NCBI GenBank assembly: GCA_028751875.1
Contig: CM054155.1
Location: 57,821,760 to 57,885,759, forward strand
Reading direction: 5' to 3'
Length of the DNA stretch: 64,000 bases
Origin: Rapana venosa
Lineage: Eukaryota > Mollusca > Gastropoda > Neogastropoda > Muricidae
Positions 1 through 10,722 of the stretch are shown here, in pieces. Both the position numbers and the translations under genes were made by a program. How positions within the stretch are numbered: position 1 is the first letter of the stretch; every line of letters begins with the position of its first letter. The notes below the pieces were generated by a model. That model searched no databases. It worked only from the letters and a program-made list of their open reading frames with translations, and was not told where the DNA came from.

Positions 1-520
1 TTGCAAACCGTTACACATTTGGCGCTGTTAAACATTTGCGGCTGTAAACATTTATGCTTAAACCATTTTCGATGTTAAATATTTGTGCTGTAAAACATTT
101 TGCGATGTGTAAACATTAACGTCAAAACAATTTTTTGTGTTTAAAATATGCGCTATTAAACTTGCCCCCGTTTTAAAAAACATTTTGTCAAACTGATTGA
201 ACATTTGCACTGTTAAACATTTACGCTTAAACGTTTACGACAGCAGTTAAACTTTTTACGCTGTAATCTTTACTGCCTGTTGAACCATTGCGATGTTAAA
301 CATTTACGCTGTTAAACATTAGCGCTGTAAAACATTTCCGTGTTAATCAATTACGCTTAGACATTTGCGCTTAAACATTTTGCGCTTAAACATTAGTACT
401 TTAGTCTTTTGGAGCTGTATAACATTACGCGTTAAAACCTTTGCGCTGTTAAACATTTGCGCTGCAAACATATTCGCTGCTAAACATTGTCGGTAGTGAA
501 ACATTTGCAAAAGAAAACTG
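1..520. repeat. Decayed ~17-bp tandem repeat
   Basis: A short unit close to gttaaacatttgcgct recurs with substitutions and 1-3 bp indels from the left edge to about 505, so the array probably continues outside the window. The open frame of about 60 codons on the minus strand here is only a translation of the repeat. Confidence 0.75.
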
Positions 521-934
521 ATTCCCATCTATACTTTACTTGTTTTTACTTCAACTTCTGGTAGCCATATTATGTGTATTGATTCTTCTTTTCTTTCTTT
601 TTTTTTAAACTACTACGAAAGATTCGGATGCCGAGTCCAAATAAATTGGACAACAAAAAGTACAAAACGGGAAAGCCAGATCCGGAAAAAATGATGAAGG
701 AACAAGAAACGAAAAAGGGGGAAAAGGAAGAGAGGAAAAGAACAAACATAAAGAAGAAAATAAAAGATATTTTTTCCTCTCTGTATTAGAACTTATAAAC
801 GGAATATATGTAGGACCTATCACAACAGAACTGTAAAGATCAATGTATCAATCAAACAGACCCATCACAACAAACTATAAAGATCAATTTAACAATCAAA
901 CAATCAACATTATTTCGTTACTTAGCTAATAGGT
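521..934. other. No gene seen; small ~46-bp tandem duplication
   Basis: AT- and purine-rich sequence without coding signal. At 817-908 a unit of about 46 bp beginning atcacaaca is present twice with about 80% identity by eye. Confidence 0.5.
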
Positions 935-1250
935 GGACTGGGAGGGATAGCCTCAGTGTTCAGAAGCACTCGCCTTTCTTTCCCCAGCCCAGGTTTAAGC
1001 ACGTCGAGCGTGGTTACCACTTGGAAACAATGGTGACCGTTTGCATTGCGCCTTGGCTTCAGTACATACCCCCCAGTTCACCACAGACTGGTGAAAGGGT
1101 ACCTTCCCCTCTTTATGTAGGGTCAGGGAAGTTAAAAGCAGCGAGGGAGAGGTAGATGGGTGCCCGCCCTCAAATAGCTTGGCCCCTATAGATAGCTGAG
1201 GTTTCTTATGCTCGCTCCCCTACGACCACATAGGTTATGGGACACCTTTA
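935..1250 (+). mobile_element. tRNA-derived SINE-like element
   Basis: The start resembles a tRNA-type pol III promoter: an A-box-like tagcctcagtg at 948-958 and a degenerate B-box-like ggtttaagc at 992-1,000. About 250 bp of non-tRNA body follows. It differs from the SINE A and SINE B families further right. The 3' end is uncertain because it runs into another dispersed repeat. No target-site duplication was identified. Confidence 0.45.
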
Positions 1251-1436
1251 CCTTTATTTTTAACCTCAGATAGAGCTCCAAGACTCATCATTGGCGATGC
1301 CCGTTTGCCCACCATTAAGGTACCCGCATTCCGATTTCGGGGGAAGAAAGTCAAGTAAATAGATAACATCTGGAGAATGCTAGAGATAAAGACAAAACGA
1401 TGAAGACATGGGGAAAAGAGAAGAAATAAAAGCAGA

Positions 1437-1530
1437 AATGGGTGGCGCTGCTCTTGTGGCGACGCGCTCTCTCCCGGGGGAAGAGCAGCCCGAATTTCAC
1501 GCAGAGAAATCTGCCGTGACTTAAAGGGGT
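1437..1530 (-). mobile_element. Dispersed repeat with cccgaatttcac core
   Basis: A GC-rich piece (tcttgtggcgacgcgctc, then agcccgaatttcac and agagaaatct) recurs at 5,365-5,420 and, in the other orientation, at 45,085-45,160. Three copies in one window show a dispersed repeat. The combination looks like the body of a mollusc SINE, but no tRNA head is attached here. Strand is defined by the gtgaaattcgggct reading. Confidence 0.5.
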
Positions 1531-1689
1531 ATGAAATAAACAACAAAAAAATAAATGACACATTCGTAAAGAAAACAGGAGAAGAAGAAAGAAGAAAATG
1601 ACAAAGAATGTGGAAGAGGAGAGAGCAGGCAGATTGAAGTAAGAAGGCAGTACATATTATAAATCTATTTTATTTATTTATCATTCATT

Positions 1690-2036
1690 CTTGTATCTCG
1701 AATAAGCACTCACGTGCTTTTTATTAACATCAAGTCCCCCGTTTTTGATTCAAGTTTCCTAAATTTTGTCATCTCCGTTTCCCAAGCCGGCACACAATGG
1801 CCTAACTCTTTCCGAAAGCGGAACAGGATTTAACCGTGTGCTGCAAGATGTTCTGCGTGCGTCCGCACCGTGGGCCCTCAGGTTTATTGTCACCTCCGAA
1901 GATTTTAGAGAGAGAAAGGTCTGCACTGATTTAACTCGATGGAGAAAGATATCCTCCTTGAACGGGATTCGAACCCGGGTTGTCAATTGCGAGCCATGTT
2001 CTAAACCACAGGGCTATACCATGCTCCAAGACGGTA
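1690..2036 (-). mobile_element. SINE A, near full length, tRNA-derived head
   Basis: This is the most complete copy of the window's main SINE. Read on the minus strand, an A-box-like segment at 2,000-2,016 is followed by a perfect-looking B box (gggttcgaatccc, 1,964-1,976), so pol III transcription would start near 2,020-2,036. The body contains the family's diagnostic pieces, read on the plus strand as cggcacacaatggcc and aacaggattt. The 3' end lies in the AT-rich sequence near 1,690. Other copies are at 4,872, 6,905, 7,350, 10,318-10,958, 10,995 and 11,460. Confidence 0.8.
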
Positions 2037-2640
2037 CAGGTTGACCAGAACAGCACATAGATTATGATATAATATAATAGAACAGTTGAAAGAGGGGTTA
2101 CAGAAAAAACAAGGAGATGAAGAGAAATAAAAGGCAAAGAAAAGGCGGAGAAAATGTGTTTGAAACAAAGTACGCAGAAGCCAGGAAGAATAAAAAAATA
2201 GGAGGAAAACAGTGGCACAAGAAAAACAAGTATGAAAAAAGTGGGGGAAAAGTAAAAAAGCAAAGAACAGGACAAAGAAGTTAGAGAGAGGGAAGAGAGA
2301 TAAAGAGAGGGGGACAGAGAGATAGAAAATAGATGGATGGATATCGATCGATCGATCAATCGATCGATAGATTCTATAGATAGATCGATCGAAATAGATA
2401 TATAGATAGATTAGAGGGGATAAGATAGATATAAGAATGGGATGGACGGACAGACGGAGAGAGAGAGATATCGACCAGACGAAAGACAACAGACAAACAG
2501 AGATAGACAAACAGGCAGAAAGACAGACAGAGATAGACAGGCTAGACAAGAACTTTATTGTGGAGCCAACATTGACAATCTTTTCATCGTCTTTAAAACT
2601 TAAAAGGTCGCGATTTTAACATTCTATCCTGAGGCAAATA
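2037..2640. repeat. Purine-rich and GATC/GATA/GACA simple repeats
   Basis: Purine-rich DNA to 2,335 is followed by GATC/GATA repeats (2,340-2,425) and gacaga/gataga repeats (2,445-2,545). Long frames on both strands are serine/leucine or arginine/glutamate low-complexity translations. No gene is supported. Confidence 0.7.
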
Positions 2641-2945
2641 TGATCTTCATGATAACTAAATAAAGGAGAAGAAGTACTGAGGATAATAGCGGCAACAACG
2701 ATAATAAGAAGAAGAACGACGATGACGACAACGACAAAAGACGAAGAAGAGAAAAGACGAAGATGGAGGAGAATTAAGCAAAACAAAAGCTTGAAGAAGA
2801 AGAAGAGAAGAGAGAGACAGGAAGAGAGAGAGAACAGAGACAGACAACAGACAGACAGAGGGGGAGAAGGGTTTAGAGAGGAGAGAAGGAAGACAGATCT
2901 AGACAGACAGAGACAGAGTCAGAGAAACAGATAGACAGAAAGTTA
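2641..2945. repeat. GA/GAAG-rich low-complexity tract
   Basis: Almost purely purine, with gaagaag, gagaga and gacaga runs. No coding signal. Confidence 0.7.
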
Positions 2946-3069
2946 GACTTTTAGACTGATACTGTACATCCGCCTTAGGCCACAATACAAAAGAATGATG
3001 TCCATACAGAGTGGGCATATGACATAAGCGATATGAACACATTAGTAAACGTTAACAAAATGTATACAT

Positions 3070-3430
3070 ATACATGTAATTTAATAATGATCAGCAATGA
3101 TAAGACAAGAAAAATAAAACATCATCCGTTTCTTGAATATTCATCAAGAAACAAGTCACGTGCCTCATAATCGACAATGTAGTGTTCATCAACATAAGGA
3201 TCAATTTCTAGAAAGTTGTCTTATTTCTTCTGGTGGTGGCATGAAAAATACATCGTGATAAATGTGTATCTATCAGTAGGTATTGTAGCTTTGAATATCA
3301 CGTGTAAAAGAAGTCTTTTCGAATATTAAAAAAACAACTTATGTCTCAAATCTTCATAGACAGGACAATTGAATAAAAAGTGTTCTTCATTCTCTATTTT
3401 GGTCTTTACAAACAGGGCACTGCTTAACTT
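3070..3430 (-). mobile_element. LINE 3' end fragment (RT C-terminal zinc-knuckle region)
   Basis: The minus strand reads IENEEHFLFNCPVYEDLRHK at about 3,335-3,400, with a cysteine upstream. This has the spacing of the conserved C..C...E...H.L..C....D.R motif near the C-terminus of many non-LTR retrotransposon polymerases. Downstream of it only broken frames remain, so this is a dead 3' fragment. An inverted partner lies at 4,372-4,712. The clade (CR1/L2-like or other) cannot be fixed from this short piece. Confidence 0.65.
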
Positions 3431-3439
3431 CATTTGAAC

Positions 3440-3660
3440 TACTATAGCATGTGTACTATTTTTAGCGGGAGAAGAGAGCGAGAGAGAGAAGTAGAAGAGA
3501 GAGAGAGAGAGAGATAGAGAGGAGAGAGAGAGAAATGAGAGAGGGAGAAAGTGACTGAGGGACTGAGGGACAGAACAGAGATAGGCCAAAAAGGAGAAAC
3601 AGAGAGAGACAGAGGCAAAGGGGCGCGAAAGAACTGAACTACAAATGTAAAAAATGGGAG
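3440..3660. repeat. (GA)n tract
   Basis: Interrupted agagag runs adjoining the LINE fragment. The minus-strand frame running through it fuses repeat translation (SLSLSL) to the LINE remnant and is not one gene. Confidence 0.75.
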
Positions 3661-4194
3661 AAAATATCATAACAAACCCACGTTAACTTATAGAGAAATG
3701 ACAAGCGTAGGCTTAAAAAAGATGTTGGGTTGTTTAAATTTAAAGTAAAAAGCAGTATAAACAATTAGTCAGCATCATCTTTAACCAAACTTTTAATCGC
3801 CCGTCTGTTTTCAGTTCAAAGACTCAATCTCATTTAATTTTTTGTTGCTATTTTTGTCTTTGTTGTTGTTGCTGTTGTTGTTGTTTGGGGGTTGCTGTTG
3901 TTAGAGATTTTAAGTTTTCTGTTTTGTTGTTGTGTTTTATTCTCGTTTCTCATTATAGTTGTTGTTATTGTGGTTATCTAGTTCAGCTGTCGGGTTTTTT
4001 CTGTAACTTATATTTTGATGATTTACACTGCTATAAAATTATCGTTTTTTATGTCTTATGGCTGGAAATTTGAACAACAACAACAACAAAAGTAAAGGTT
4101 CTGAAATCTTAAGATTTAAAGTGAATAAACACGTTTCATATCAAATGTACATTTAGCACAGAGTATGAGAAGAAACAGACAAACAGACGGACGA
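3661..4194. other. No gene seen; TTG-rich tract
   Basis: AT-rich sequence with a ttg/ctg trinucleotide stretch at 3,840-3,975. The 62-codon plus-strand frame at 3,885-4,073 is largely its translation. Confidence 0.5.
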
Positions 4195-4335
4195 CAGACA
4201 TACAGTCTATCTCACTCTCTCTCTTCTCCTCTCACTCTCTCCTCACTCTCTCATCCTCTATAAATATATATATATAAATATATAAATATATAATATATAT
4301 ATATTATATATATCTATATAAATATATTATAATGT
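4195..4335. repeat. (CT)n then (TA)n microsatellites
   Basis: A ctctctc stretch at about 4,205-4,258 is followed by tatata/aatata runs to about 4,335. They sit between the two inverted LINE fragments. Confidence 0.8.
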
Positions 4336-4371
4336 TATTGTTTCGATCATCAATATTCGTTTCTCATTCCC

Positions 4372-4712
4372 CAAATAGAGAATGAAGAACACTTTTATTA
4401 TTTGTCCTGTCTATGAAGATTTGAGACATAAGTTTCGTAAAGATTCGAAAAGATTCCCTTTACAGTGCTACACAAAGGTACAATATATTACTGATAGACA
4501 TAATTTATCACGATTTATTGTTCATGCAACCAACAGAAGAAATAAGATAACTTTCTAGAAATTGATCCTTATATTGATGAATACTACATTCACAAACATT
4601 GTCGATTTATGACGCACGTGAATTGATTCGTGATGAATTTTCAAGAAATGGCTGATGTATAATTTCTTGGGTTATTATTGCTGGTACATTATTTCATATG
4701 AATACATGTTGA
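4372..4712 (+). mobile_element. LINE 3' end fragment, inverted partner of 3,070-3,430
   Basis: The plus strand carries the same segment as the minus strand at 3,070-3,410: gagaatgaagaacac, then tgtcctgtctatgaag, then ctttctagaaattgatcc. Substitutions and small indels keep the two arms from being identical. The IENEEH residues are readable before the frame breaks. No intact protein is possible. Confidence 0.65.
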
Positions 4713-4734
4713 TAGTAGTATGTTTATAACACAT

Positions 4735-4835
4735 CTGTCTTTCTGTCTCTCTGTCTTTTTTCTCCTTCCTTCCTTCCTTTTCATTTTTCTTTCTCTTTTT
4801 TCTTTCAGTCTTTTTTCTATCCCCCTACATCTTTG
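4735..4835. repeat. CT/T-rich tract
   Basis: tctttctgtctctc and ccttcctt runs without other content. Confidence 0.6.
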
Positions 4836-4871
4836 TTAAAATTATGTTTTTAAAAATTTTACTTTATTCTT

Positions 4872-5022
4872 TTATATCGAGGATAAGAAAAAGATCACGT
4901 ATTGCTTATTTTACATCCAGTCCCCGTGTGTATGCGGTTTGTAAATTCTGTCTTCGATCCCACCGGCCACAATGGCCCTACTCTTACGAAAATCGGAACA
5001 GGATTTAACGTGTGCGCAAAAA
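4872..5022 (-). mobile_element. SINE A, 5'-truncated
   Basis: Carries the body motifs ccggccacaatggccc and aacaggattta and the 3' sequence atatcgaggataa. The tRNA-like head is missing because the copy stops in a CT tract near 5,022. Confidence 0.7.
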
Positions 5023-5115
5023 GTTCTCTCTCTCTCTGTCTCTGTCTCTCCCTCTCTCCCTCCCTCTCTAGAGAGACAGAGACATAGAGACAGACAGAAA
5101 CTGAGGCACTGACAC
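5023..5115. repeat. CT tract followed by GA tract (imperfect palindrome)
   Basis: tctctctgtctc repeats to about 5,070 are followed at once by agagacagagaca repeats, so the two halves are complementary and could form a hairpin. Frames through it are repeat translations. Confidence 0.65.
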
Positions 5116-5364
5116 AGACAGACGCAATGAGATACAGACAAACTTAAGAACAGAAAAAGAATAAAAAGCACATAAACTAAAAAAAATATACACATGCATT
5201 CGTCCAAAACTCACTTATGATGACGAGACGTTTAAATGAAGAAAAAACCAACACATACATACATTAAAAAAACAACAACAACAACAAAACAAAACCTAAA
5301 CCACCATCACGACCAACCACCATCAACAACAACAACAACAACAACCTACAAGCAACAGACAAAC
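5116..5364. repeat. A-rich and (ACA)n sequence
   Basis: acaacaaca runs at 5,272-5,290 and 5,325-5,345 within A-rich DNA. No gene. Confidence 0.6.
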
Positions 5365-5420
5365 CAGGGAAGCCAAGCCCGAATTTCACGTAGAGAAATC
5401 TCTGTACTTAAAGTTGGTAT
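5365..5420 (-). mobile_element. Dispersed cccgaatttcac repeat, short copy
   Basis: agcccgaatttcacgtag and agaaatctct match the repeat at 1,437-1,530 in the same orientation, followed by an A-rich tail. Confidence 0.5.
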
Positions 5421-6179
5421 AAAAAAAAAATAAATAAAATAAAATAAACTAAAACTAGAATAAAAAAAGCAAACAAAGCTTTCACTTACTTTCCCGAACA
5501 TTCCAAAATAAAAAAACGGAAAAAAAAGTTTTTGAAAACCTCAGCAACCAACACACACGACACACACACACACACAACCCAACCTACTCCAAAAAATACC
5601 CCATCCTAATAATAACTAAAAATTGCACACAACAACAACAACATCAACAACAAACATTCTTGTCATCTCACCTTTTTATGACAACAATGACGCCTCCATC
5701 TCCTCCTCCTCCTCCTTCTCCTCCTTCTCCTTTCCTCTCGCCCGTAAGGCAAAAACTAGTCTTTTTGCCCTCAAGAAAAAGGCAACCAACCCACCACACG
5801 CTTGTGAGTTAGCTTTTTTTTCCGAGCAAAAAGGTTTTTTAGCGATAAACAAACCCAACCGAAAGCTTTATGTTTTTTTTTGTGTGTGTAGATAGATATC
5901 AAACTTGGCCAACCCTTGCACGAAACTGTAAGGGGCTCTCGCAGACAGAGAAACAGAGAGAGTGAGTGAGTGAGTTGACAAAGAGACGGTTTGAGGTCTG
6001 GATGGAAAGACTTAAGCATGGGTACCCTGACGTTTTATATATCCCGCGCGCAGTCTCCAGCTCCCTCCCTTACGTCCCTCCTTCCTATCTCTCCCCTCCA
6101 TTTTCACTCTCTTCCTTCCCTCTCGCAGTGGTGGTGGATGGGGTGGGGATGGGTAGGGATGGGTGAGGGGGGGTTAGGA
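5421..6179. other. No gene seen; A-rich, ACA and CTC repeats
   Basis: A-rich to 5,540, CA/ACA repeats at 5,550-5,660 and a ctc-rich tract at 5,690-5,745. The rest, to 6,179, is mixed sequence with short overlapping frames on both strands and nothing recognisable. Confidence 0.5.
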
Positions 6180-6835
6180 TGAGCGATTCATTGATGACGA
6201 AACAATACGCCGCGGCAACAGCAGCGGCAAGCAGCGCAGCGGTGGTGGTGGTGGTGGTGTGGTTGGTGGTAAGCAGAGTCGGTGGAAGGGGGGTCGAGCT
6301 GAGCGTGCGGTGGTGTGAGGGGGTGTTGTGTGTGGATGGGGGAGGGGGGGTTGTTTGTGTGTATGTTGGTGAGGGTGGTGTGGTTTGTGTGCGTGTGTGA
6401 TGGTTTTGTGTGTGTGTGTTTTGTGTGTTGCGTGAGTGGTGTGTGTTTGAGGGGGGGGGGTGGTATGGGGTGTGTTTTGAGGTGTTTGGTGTGTGTGTGG
6501 TTTGGTGTGTGTTTGACTGAAGATTGTCTTTTCTCTTTGTCCCAGTGATTCTGTTGTGTGTGTGTGTGCGTGTGTGGTGTGAGTTGTGTGTGTGTGTGAG
6601 TGTGAGTGCGTGTTGGTGTGTGTGTGTGTGTGTGTGGTGTGTGTGGTGCCGTGTTGTGTGTGGTGTGTGTGACTGAAGATTGTCCTCTTTTCTTCTTTGT
6701 CCAGCGATGTCGTGTGGGTGTGTGTGTGTGAGGGGGGGTGAACGGTGGGGGGGGGGGGGGTGTTTGTAGGTGGGGTTTGAGTGTGGGGGGGGGGGGGGGG
6801 GTGGGAGGGCGTGGGGGGGGGGTTCCTGGGTTGGC
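6180..6835. repeat. GT/G-rich microsatellite field
   Basis: tgtgtg, ggtggt and long G runs. The 244-codon minus-strand frame of proline, histidine and threonine is its translation. Two non-repetitive islands starting tgactgaagattgtc (6,513 and 6,668) interrupt the field. Confidence 0.8.
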
Positions 6836-6904
6836 TGAAGTTTTACTTCGTTTTTTTATTTTATTTGGAAAGAAGTAGGAAGTAGTGAAAGCTATGCAAG
6901 GATA

Positions 6905-7046
6905 ATGGAATAAGCAACTCATGTGCTTTTTTTTTTACAACCAGTCCCATGTGTAGCACTTTTGTGAATTTTTGTCATCTGTTTCCCACCGGCACACAAT
7001 GGCTTACCTTACGAAAAGTGAACAGGATTTAAACGAGTGGCTCAGA
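6905..7046 (-). mobile_element. SINE A, 5'-truncated
   Basis: Begins with the 3' side (aagcaactcatgtgctttt) and contains ccggcacacaatgg and aacaggatttaaacg. It breaks into a GT/G microsatellite before reaching the tRNA head. Confidence 0.7.
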
Positions 7047-7320
7047 TGTGTATGTGTGTGTGTGTGGGGGGGGGGGGGGGGGGGCGGTGTAGGGGGTGGT
7101 AGGTGGGGTGTTTTGGTGGGGGTTGTTTTGTGTGTGGTGCCGGGGTGGGTGGGGGGTGGATGTGGGGTGGGGGGGTTGGGGGTGAGTGGGTGGGTGGTGT
7201 TTGGTGGGGGTGGTGGTGGTGCGGATGGGTATGTGGGTAAGTGGGTTATGTTGTGGGGGGGGGGGGGAGAAGAGGTATGTGGGCGTATGTGTGTGTGTGT
7301 TGTGTGTTATGTGTGTTTAC
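7047..7320. repeat. G-rich/GT microsatellite
   Basis: Poly-G and ggtgggt runs. The plus-strand frame of about 205 codons through 6,972-7,589 joins SINE, microsatellite and SINE translations and is not a gene. Confidence 0.8.
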
Positions 7321-7349
7321 TTATTTCATTAAAAAAAATTCCATTCCTT

Positions 7350-7482
7350 AATATCGAGGATAATAGAACAAACATTCATGTGCTTTTTTTTCTTTTTTCA
7401 CATCCAGTCGCGATGTTGTATGCGGTTGTGTCAGTTTTGTCATCTGCTCCCAATGGCCTACTCTTCCGAAAAGCGGAGCAAA
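7350..7482 (-). mobile_element. SINE A, 5'-truncated
   Basis: atatcgaggataatag at the 3' side and caatggcctactcttccg in the body match SINE A. It runs at about 7,480 into a different SINE-like sequence. Confidence 0.65.
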
Positions 7483-7785
7483 GTGCTTGTGGAAGACAAA
7501 TCACAGTGGCTTCAGCAGTCAGCCTGTCTCTGTACCTTTCAGCTAAAAACGTACAGAACTACTGGTACAGAGAGAAAGATGTTTACTGATCAATATGTGA
7601 TCGTATCTTTCCAACAAATAAGTGGCCGACGATTTAAGATGAGGCAAAGCGCTTTGATTTGTAGCTTTACAAGATTCAGCGCTATATGAATTCCATAACA
7701 TAATTATAATATTAATATTATTATTATTATTATAATTATTAATAATATTATTATATTATTATTATATATTATCTAAAATACAAGG
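7483..7785 (+). mobile_element. SINE-like 3' tail ending in (ATT)n
   Basis: The stretch aagcgctttgatttg, then aagattcagcgctatatgaa, followed by an att-repeat tail (7,702-7,780), recurs at 8,240-8,420 and inverted at 11,300-11,455. An A/T-rich microsatellite tail is typical of retroposed SINEs. The 5' end was not located. Confidence 0.5.
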
Positions 7786-7854
7786 GTTTTCTCCGAAGGA
7801 GTTGAACGGCCACAGGCAAAGGAAGCTGTCTGAAAAGTCGAAAAAAACAGACAT

Positions 7855-7975
7855 GGACACACACCACGCACACACACATAACGCATCACACACACACACA
7901 ACCACACACTACACACACACACACAACACACAAACACAGCACACACACACACACACATACACACACACAAATCAG
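7855..7975. repeat. (CA)n microsatellite
   Basis: Interrupted cacaca run. Confidence 0.85.
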
Positions 7976-8039
7976 AAGTCATTAAATAAGCACGAAAATG
8001 TTCACTCTTATACAATTCCTCTTCTTAAACCTTCGTCGT

Positions 8040-8420
8040 AGAATGCTCGGCGCAGAGCAACGATTGTTGTCTGTTATTGAGCTCAAGGAGTCGCGCTGGA
8101 CCCGTTAGGCCCCCTGACAAATAAGGCCCAGACGCATCGGCGTAACAGTGTGCTGTTAAATACAGCTCAACTTCTCTGGCTCTTGGTCATGGCTGGTTGC
8201 CGGTACTGTGCTCTTCTGTCCTGTGTAAGAATGAGTTGAGTGCAGCGCTTTGGCTTTGTCTCTGCAAGATATAGCGCTAAATAAATTCCCCTTTATGAGT
8301 AATGTAAGATGATGTTGATATGATATTAAAATTATATTATTATTAATATTGTTGTTTTGTTGTTTGTTGTTGTTGTGTTATTATTGTTTTATTATTGTAA
8401 TTATTATAATTATTATTGTT
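8040..8420 (+). mobile_element. SINE-like element with tagcgctaaataaattc tail
   Basis: Non-repetitive body of about 200 bp, then gcgctttggctttg and tagcgctaaataaattc, then att- and ttg-rich repeats. It shares its 3' tail with 7,640-7,785. The tRNA head is not evident. Confidence 0.4.
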
Positions 8421-8574
8421 ACCGTCTTTGTGGACCCTTGTTTCGTCGGTGTTTTTGTGTTCGTGTTTCTCTCTTTATGAGATGCTATCTTCGGTTAGTT
8501 CTTTAGTTTGCTTCATTCTTGGTAGTGTTTGCCTCCCGTCCAGTCCCATTTCGTGTTTTTTTTTTGTGTGTGTG

Positions 8575-9070
8575 TAAGAATGTATCTGTCTATCTATATA
8601 CTATCTATGTAGTCTAACTAATCACTGTCTGTCGTTTATTCTTCTGTCTATCTGATCAAAACTGTCTGCCTATCTAACTGGTTATCTGTCTTTCAAGCTA
8701 TCCATATCTGCTTTATGTTCTAACTAGTTTAACACCTGTCTGTCATCTGTCCTGTCTATCTGAATGTCTATCTACGATCATCGTATCTATCCACCCATCT
8801 TCATCCATCCATCCATCCAATCTGTCCTGCCTGTCCTGTCCAGTCTGTCTGTCTCACTCCACTCTCTCGTCACACTCCGTCTCTCCTCTCTCTTCATCTT
8901 CTCCTCTCCACGTCCCCTCCTCTCTCTCTCTCTCATCTCTCTCTATATATATATATATAAAAATATATATATAATCAATATATATATTATATAGAAAATA
9001 GATATATATATATAATGTGTATGTGTGTGTGTGTGGTGTGTTGTGGTGTGTGTGTGTGTGTGCACGTGAG
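8575..9070. repeat. TCTG/TCTA/CATC, CT and TA/GT simple repeats
   Basis: Tetranucleotide repeats (8,580-8,860), a CT tract (8,870-8,945), TA-rich sequence (8,945-9,015) and a GT tract (9,015-9,065). Frames here are compositional. Confidence 0.75.
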
Positions 9071-9293
9071 CGGTTCTTTAAATAAAAAAAACGAATCATA
9101 AGCAACAACCAACAGACAACAAAAAAACGATTTTTAAAACTGAAGCGTTGGCCGTTTAATTGTAAACCTTGTGAACTTGTCTCCATAATCACAGACGGCG
9201 GGGATGGAAACAGAATGAAGGAGGGGAGATGGGGAGAGAGAGAGAGAAAGCTACTTTTCAGAAAGAAAAAGAGGATTGTCATCGACCACAGAA

Positions 9294-9715
9294 GGCTGAC
9301 TGACTGACGACTGAACTGACTTACTGACCGATTGACTGACTGACTGACCGACTGATTGATTGATTGACTGACAGACTGACTGCCTGACTCATTGAACCTG
9401 ACTGACTTACTGATTGATTGATTGATTGACTGGACTGACTGACTGCCTGACGACTGATTGACTGACTGATTGACTGACTGACTGACGGACCGACGGACGA
9501 CTGACTGACTGACTGGCTGACTGCCCTGATTGACTGCAGACTGAACTGACTGACTGACTGACTGACTGACTCTTTGACTGACTGCCTTGACTGACTACCG
9601 ACCGACTGACTGACTGACTGACTTACTGCACTGCCTTACTGCCTGACTGACTGACTGCCTGACTGCCTGACTGCCTGACTGCACTGATCTGCCTGACGAC
9701 TGATTGACTGACTGA
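9294..9715. repeat. (TGAC)n tetranucleotide array
   Basis: About 420 bp of tgac units with cctgac, gattgac and gaccgac variants. The minus-strand frame rich in Q, S and V is repeat translation. Confidence 0.85.
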
Positions 9716-10317
9716 CGTACAACCATCCATCCATTCAGCAAACAATCGAAAATGGCTGAGAGCCGACAGGAGAGGATGAAATAAGTCAACTGACCAGAGA
9801 CGGGCTCAGTGTTGTTCAAAGGAAAATTGTCCGTGTCGATTTGCCCACGTAGAAGAAAGCAATTCGCAAACAGGAAACACCTCCTTTGATTCTTAGATGT
9901 TGATGGTTTTGTGGTGTGTGGTTGTTTTTTTTAGGAATTACCGTGCATCCTACTAATCTAGCAATACATATTGCTATACTCTTATAAAAAAAAACCTTTT
10001 AGTAAGAAGCGATTAATACTCTTAGGGTTTGAGTTTGGGTTGGGTTTTATTTAAACCTGTGTGAGGAATGAAGTTTCGTCAGCTATCACTTTGCAGTGGA
10101 TAGACGTGAAATGAAGCAACAACATATCAAGTTTTTTAATTCGATATTGTCCCATCTAATATTCCCCATTTCTTTATCAGTGGTTGGAGGTTCACAGATG
10201 AGGCGTGTCTGTAGCGGCTGTTTTAAAAACACAACCATTAAAGGTAGCCGTCATTCCGACATCTGAGATAATGTTTAACCACCACAACTTGCGTCCAATG
10301 CACTTTTTCCTAGTGGA
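9716..10317. other. No gene or repeat recognised
   Basis: Mixed-composition sequence with no long frame and no match to the repeats seen elsewhere in the window. Confidence 0.4.
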
Positions 10318-10406
10318 CAGGGGTAGCCTAGGTTAGAACATTTGCGCTCGCAGACTGACGACCTGGGTTATATTTCCCGTTCCAAGGTATATTTTCCCCG
10401 TGGAGT

Positions 10407-10420
10407 TAACCTCAGTGCAG
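10407..10420 (+). repeat. Left target-site duplication of SINE B
   Basis: taacctcagtgcag, repeated exactly at 10,709-10,722. Confidence 0.75.
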
Positions 10421-10708
10421 GAGGCACCGTGGTCGAGGTTTTAGGAGGCGGTCATCCTCGCGATCCAGAGGTCCGCGAAGTTTCGATCCCCGCTCGGCTC
10501 GGTGTTGTGTTCTTGGGAAAACACTTTACTCCTATTTTTCCTCACATCACCCAGGTGTACAAGTGGGTACCGAAGCTCTTCTGGGTAGTATCGGGGCGAC
10601 AGACTACGTCCCAGTCCCAGGGTGGTGTAAAACAATCAAGTTCTCTAACGGCTACAGAAACCGGATAAGCTCCGGCTCTATGTGGCCTTCTGGCTCGAAA
10701 GAACATAC
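10421..10708 (+). mobile_element. SINE B, 288 bp, nested insertion in SINE A
   Basis: A tRNA-like head: an A-box-like region around gtggtcgaggtttt and a B-box-like gtttcgatccc near 10,479-10,489. The body contains aacactttactcctattt and cacccaggtgtacaagtgg, a pattern I associate with a widespread mollusc/invertebrate SINE. The 14-bp direct repeats on each side give exact ends, as expected for LINE-driven retroposition. Frames through it are not genes. Confidence 0.75.
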
Positions 10709-10722
10709 TAACCTCAGTGCAG
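10709..10722 (+). repeat. Right target-site duplication of SINE B
   Basis: Identical to 10,407-10,420. The sequence belongs to the SINE A body: the 1,690-2,036 copy has the matching tgcactgatttaa on the opposite strand. Confidence 0.75.

Noticed and set aside
1964..2036. Functional tRNA gene
   Set aside because: A- and B-box-like segments are present, but the cloverleaf is not kept and a SINE body with a tail follows. Several copies share the same non-tRNA body.
6188..6922. 244-codon proline/histidine/threonine frame
   Set aside because: Translation of GT/G-rich microsatellites on the opposite strand.
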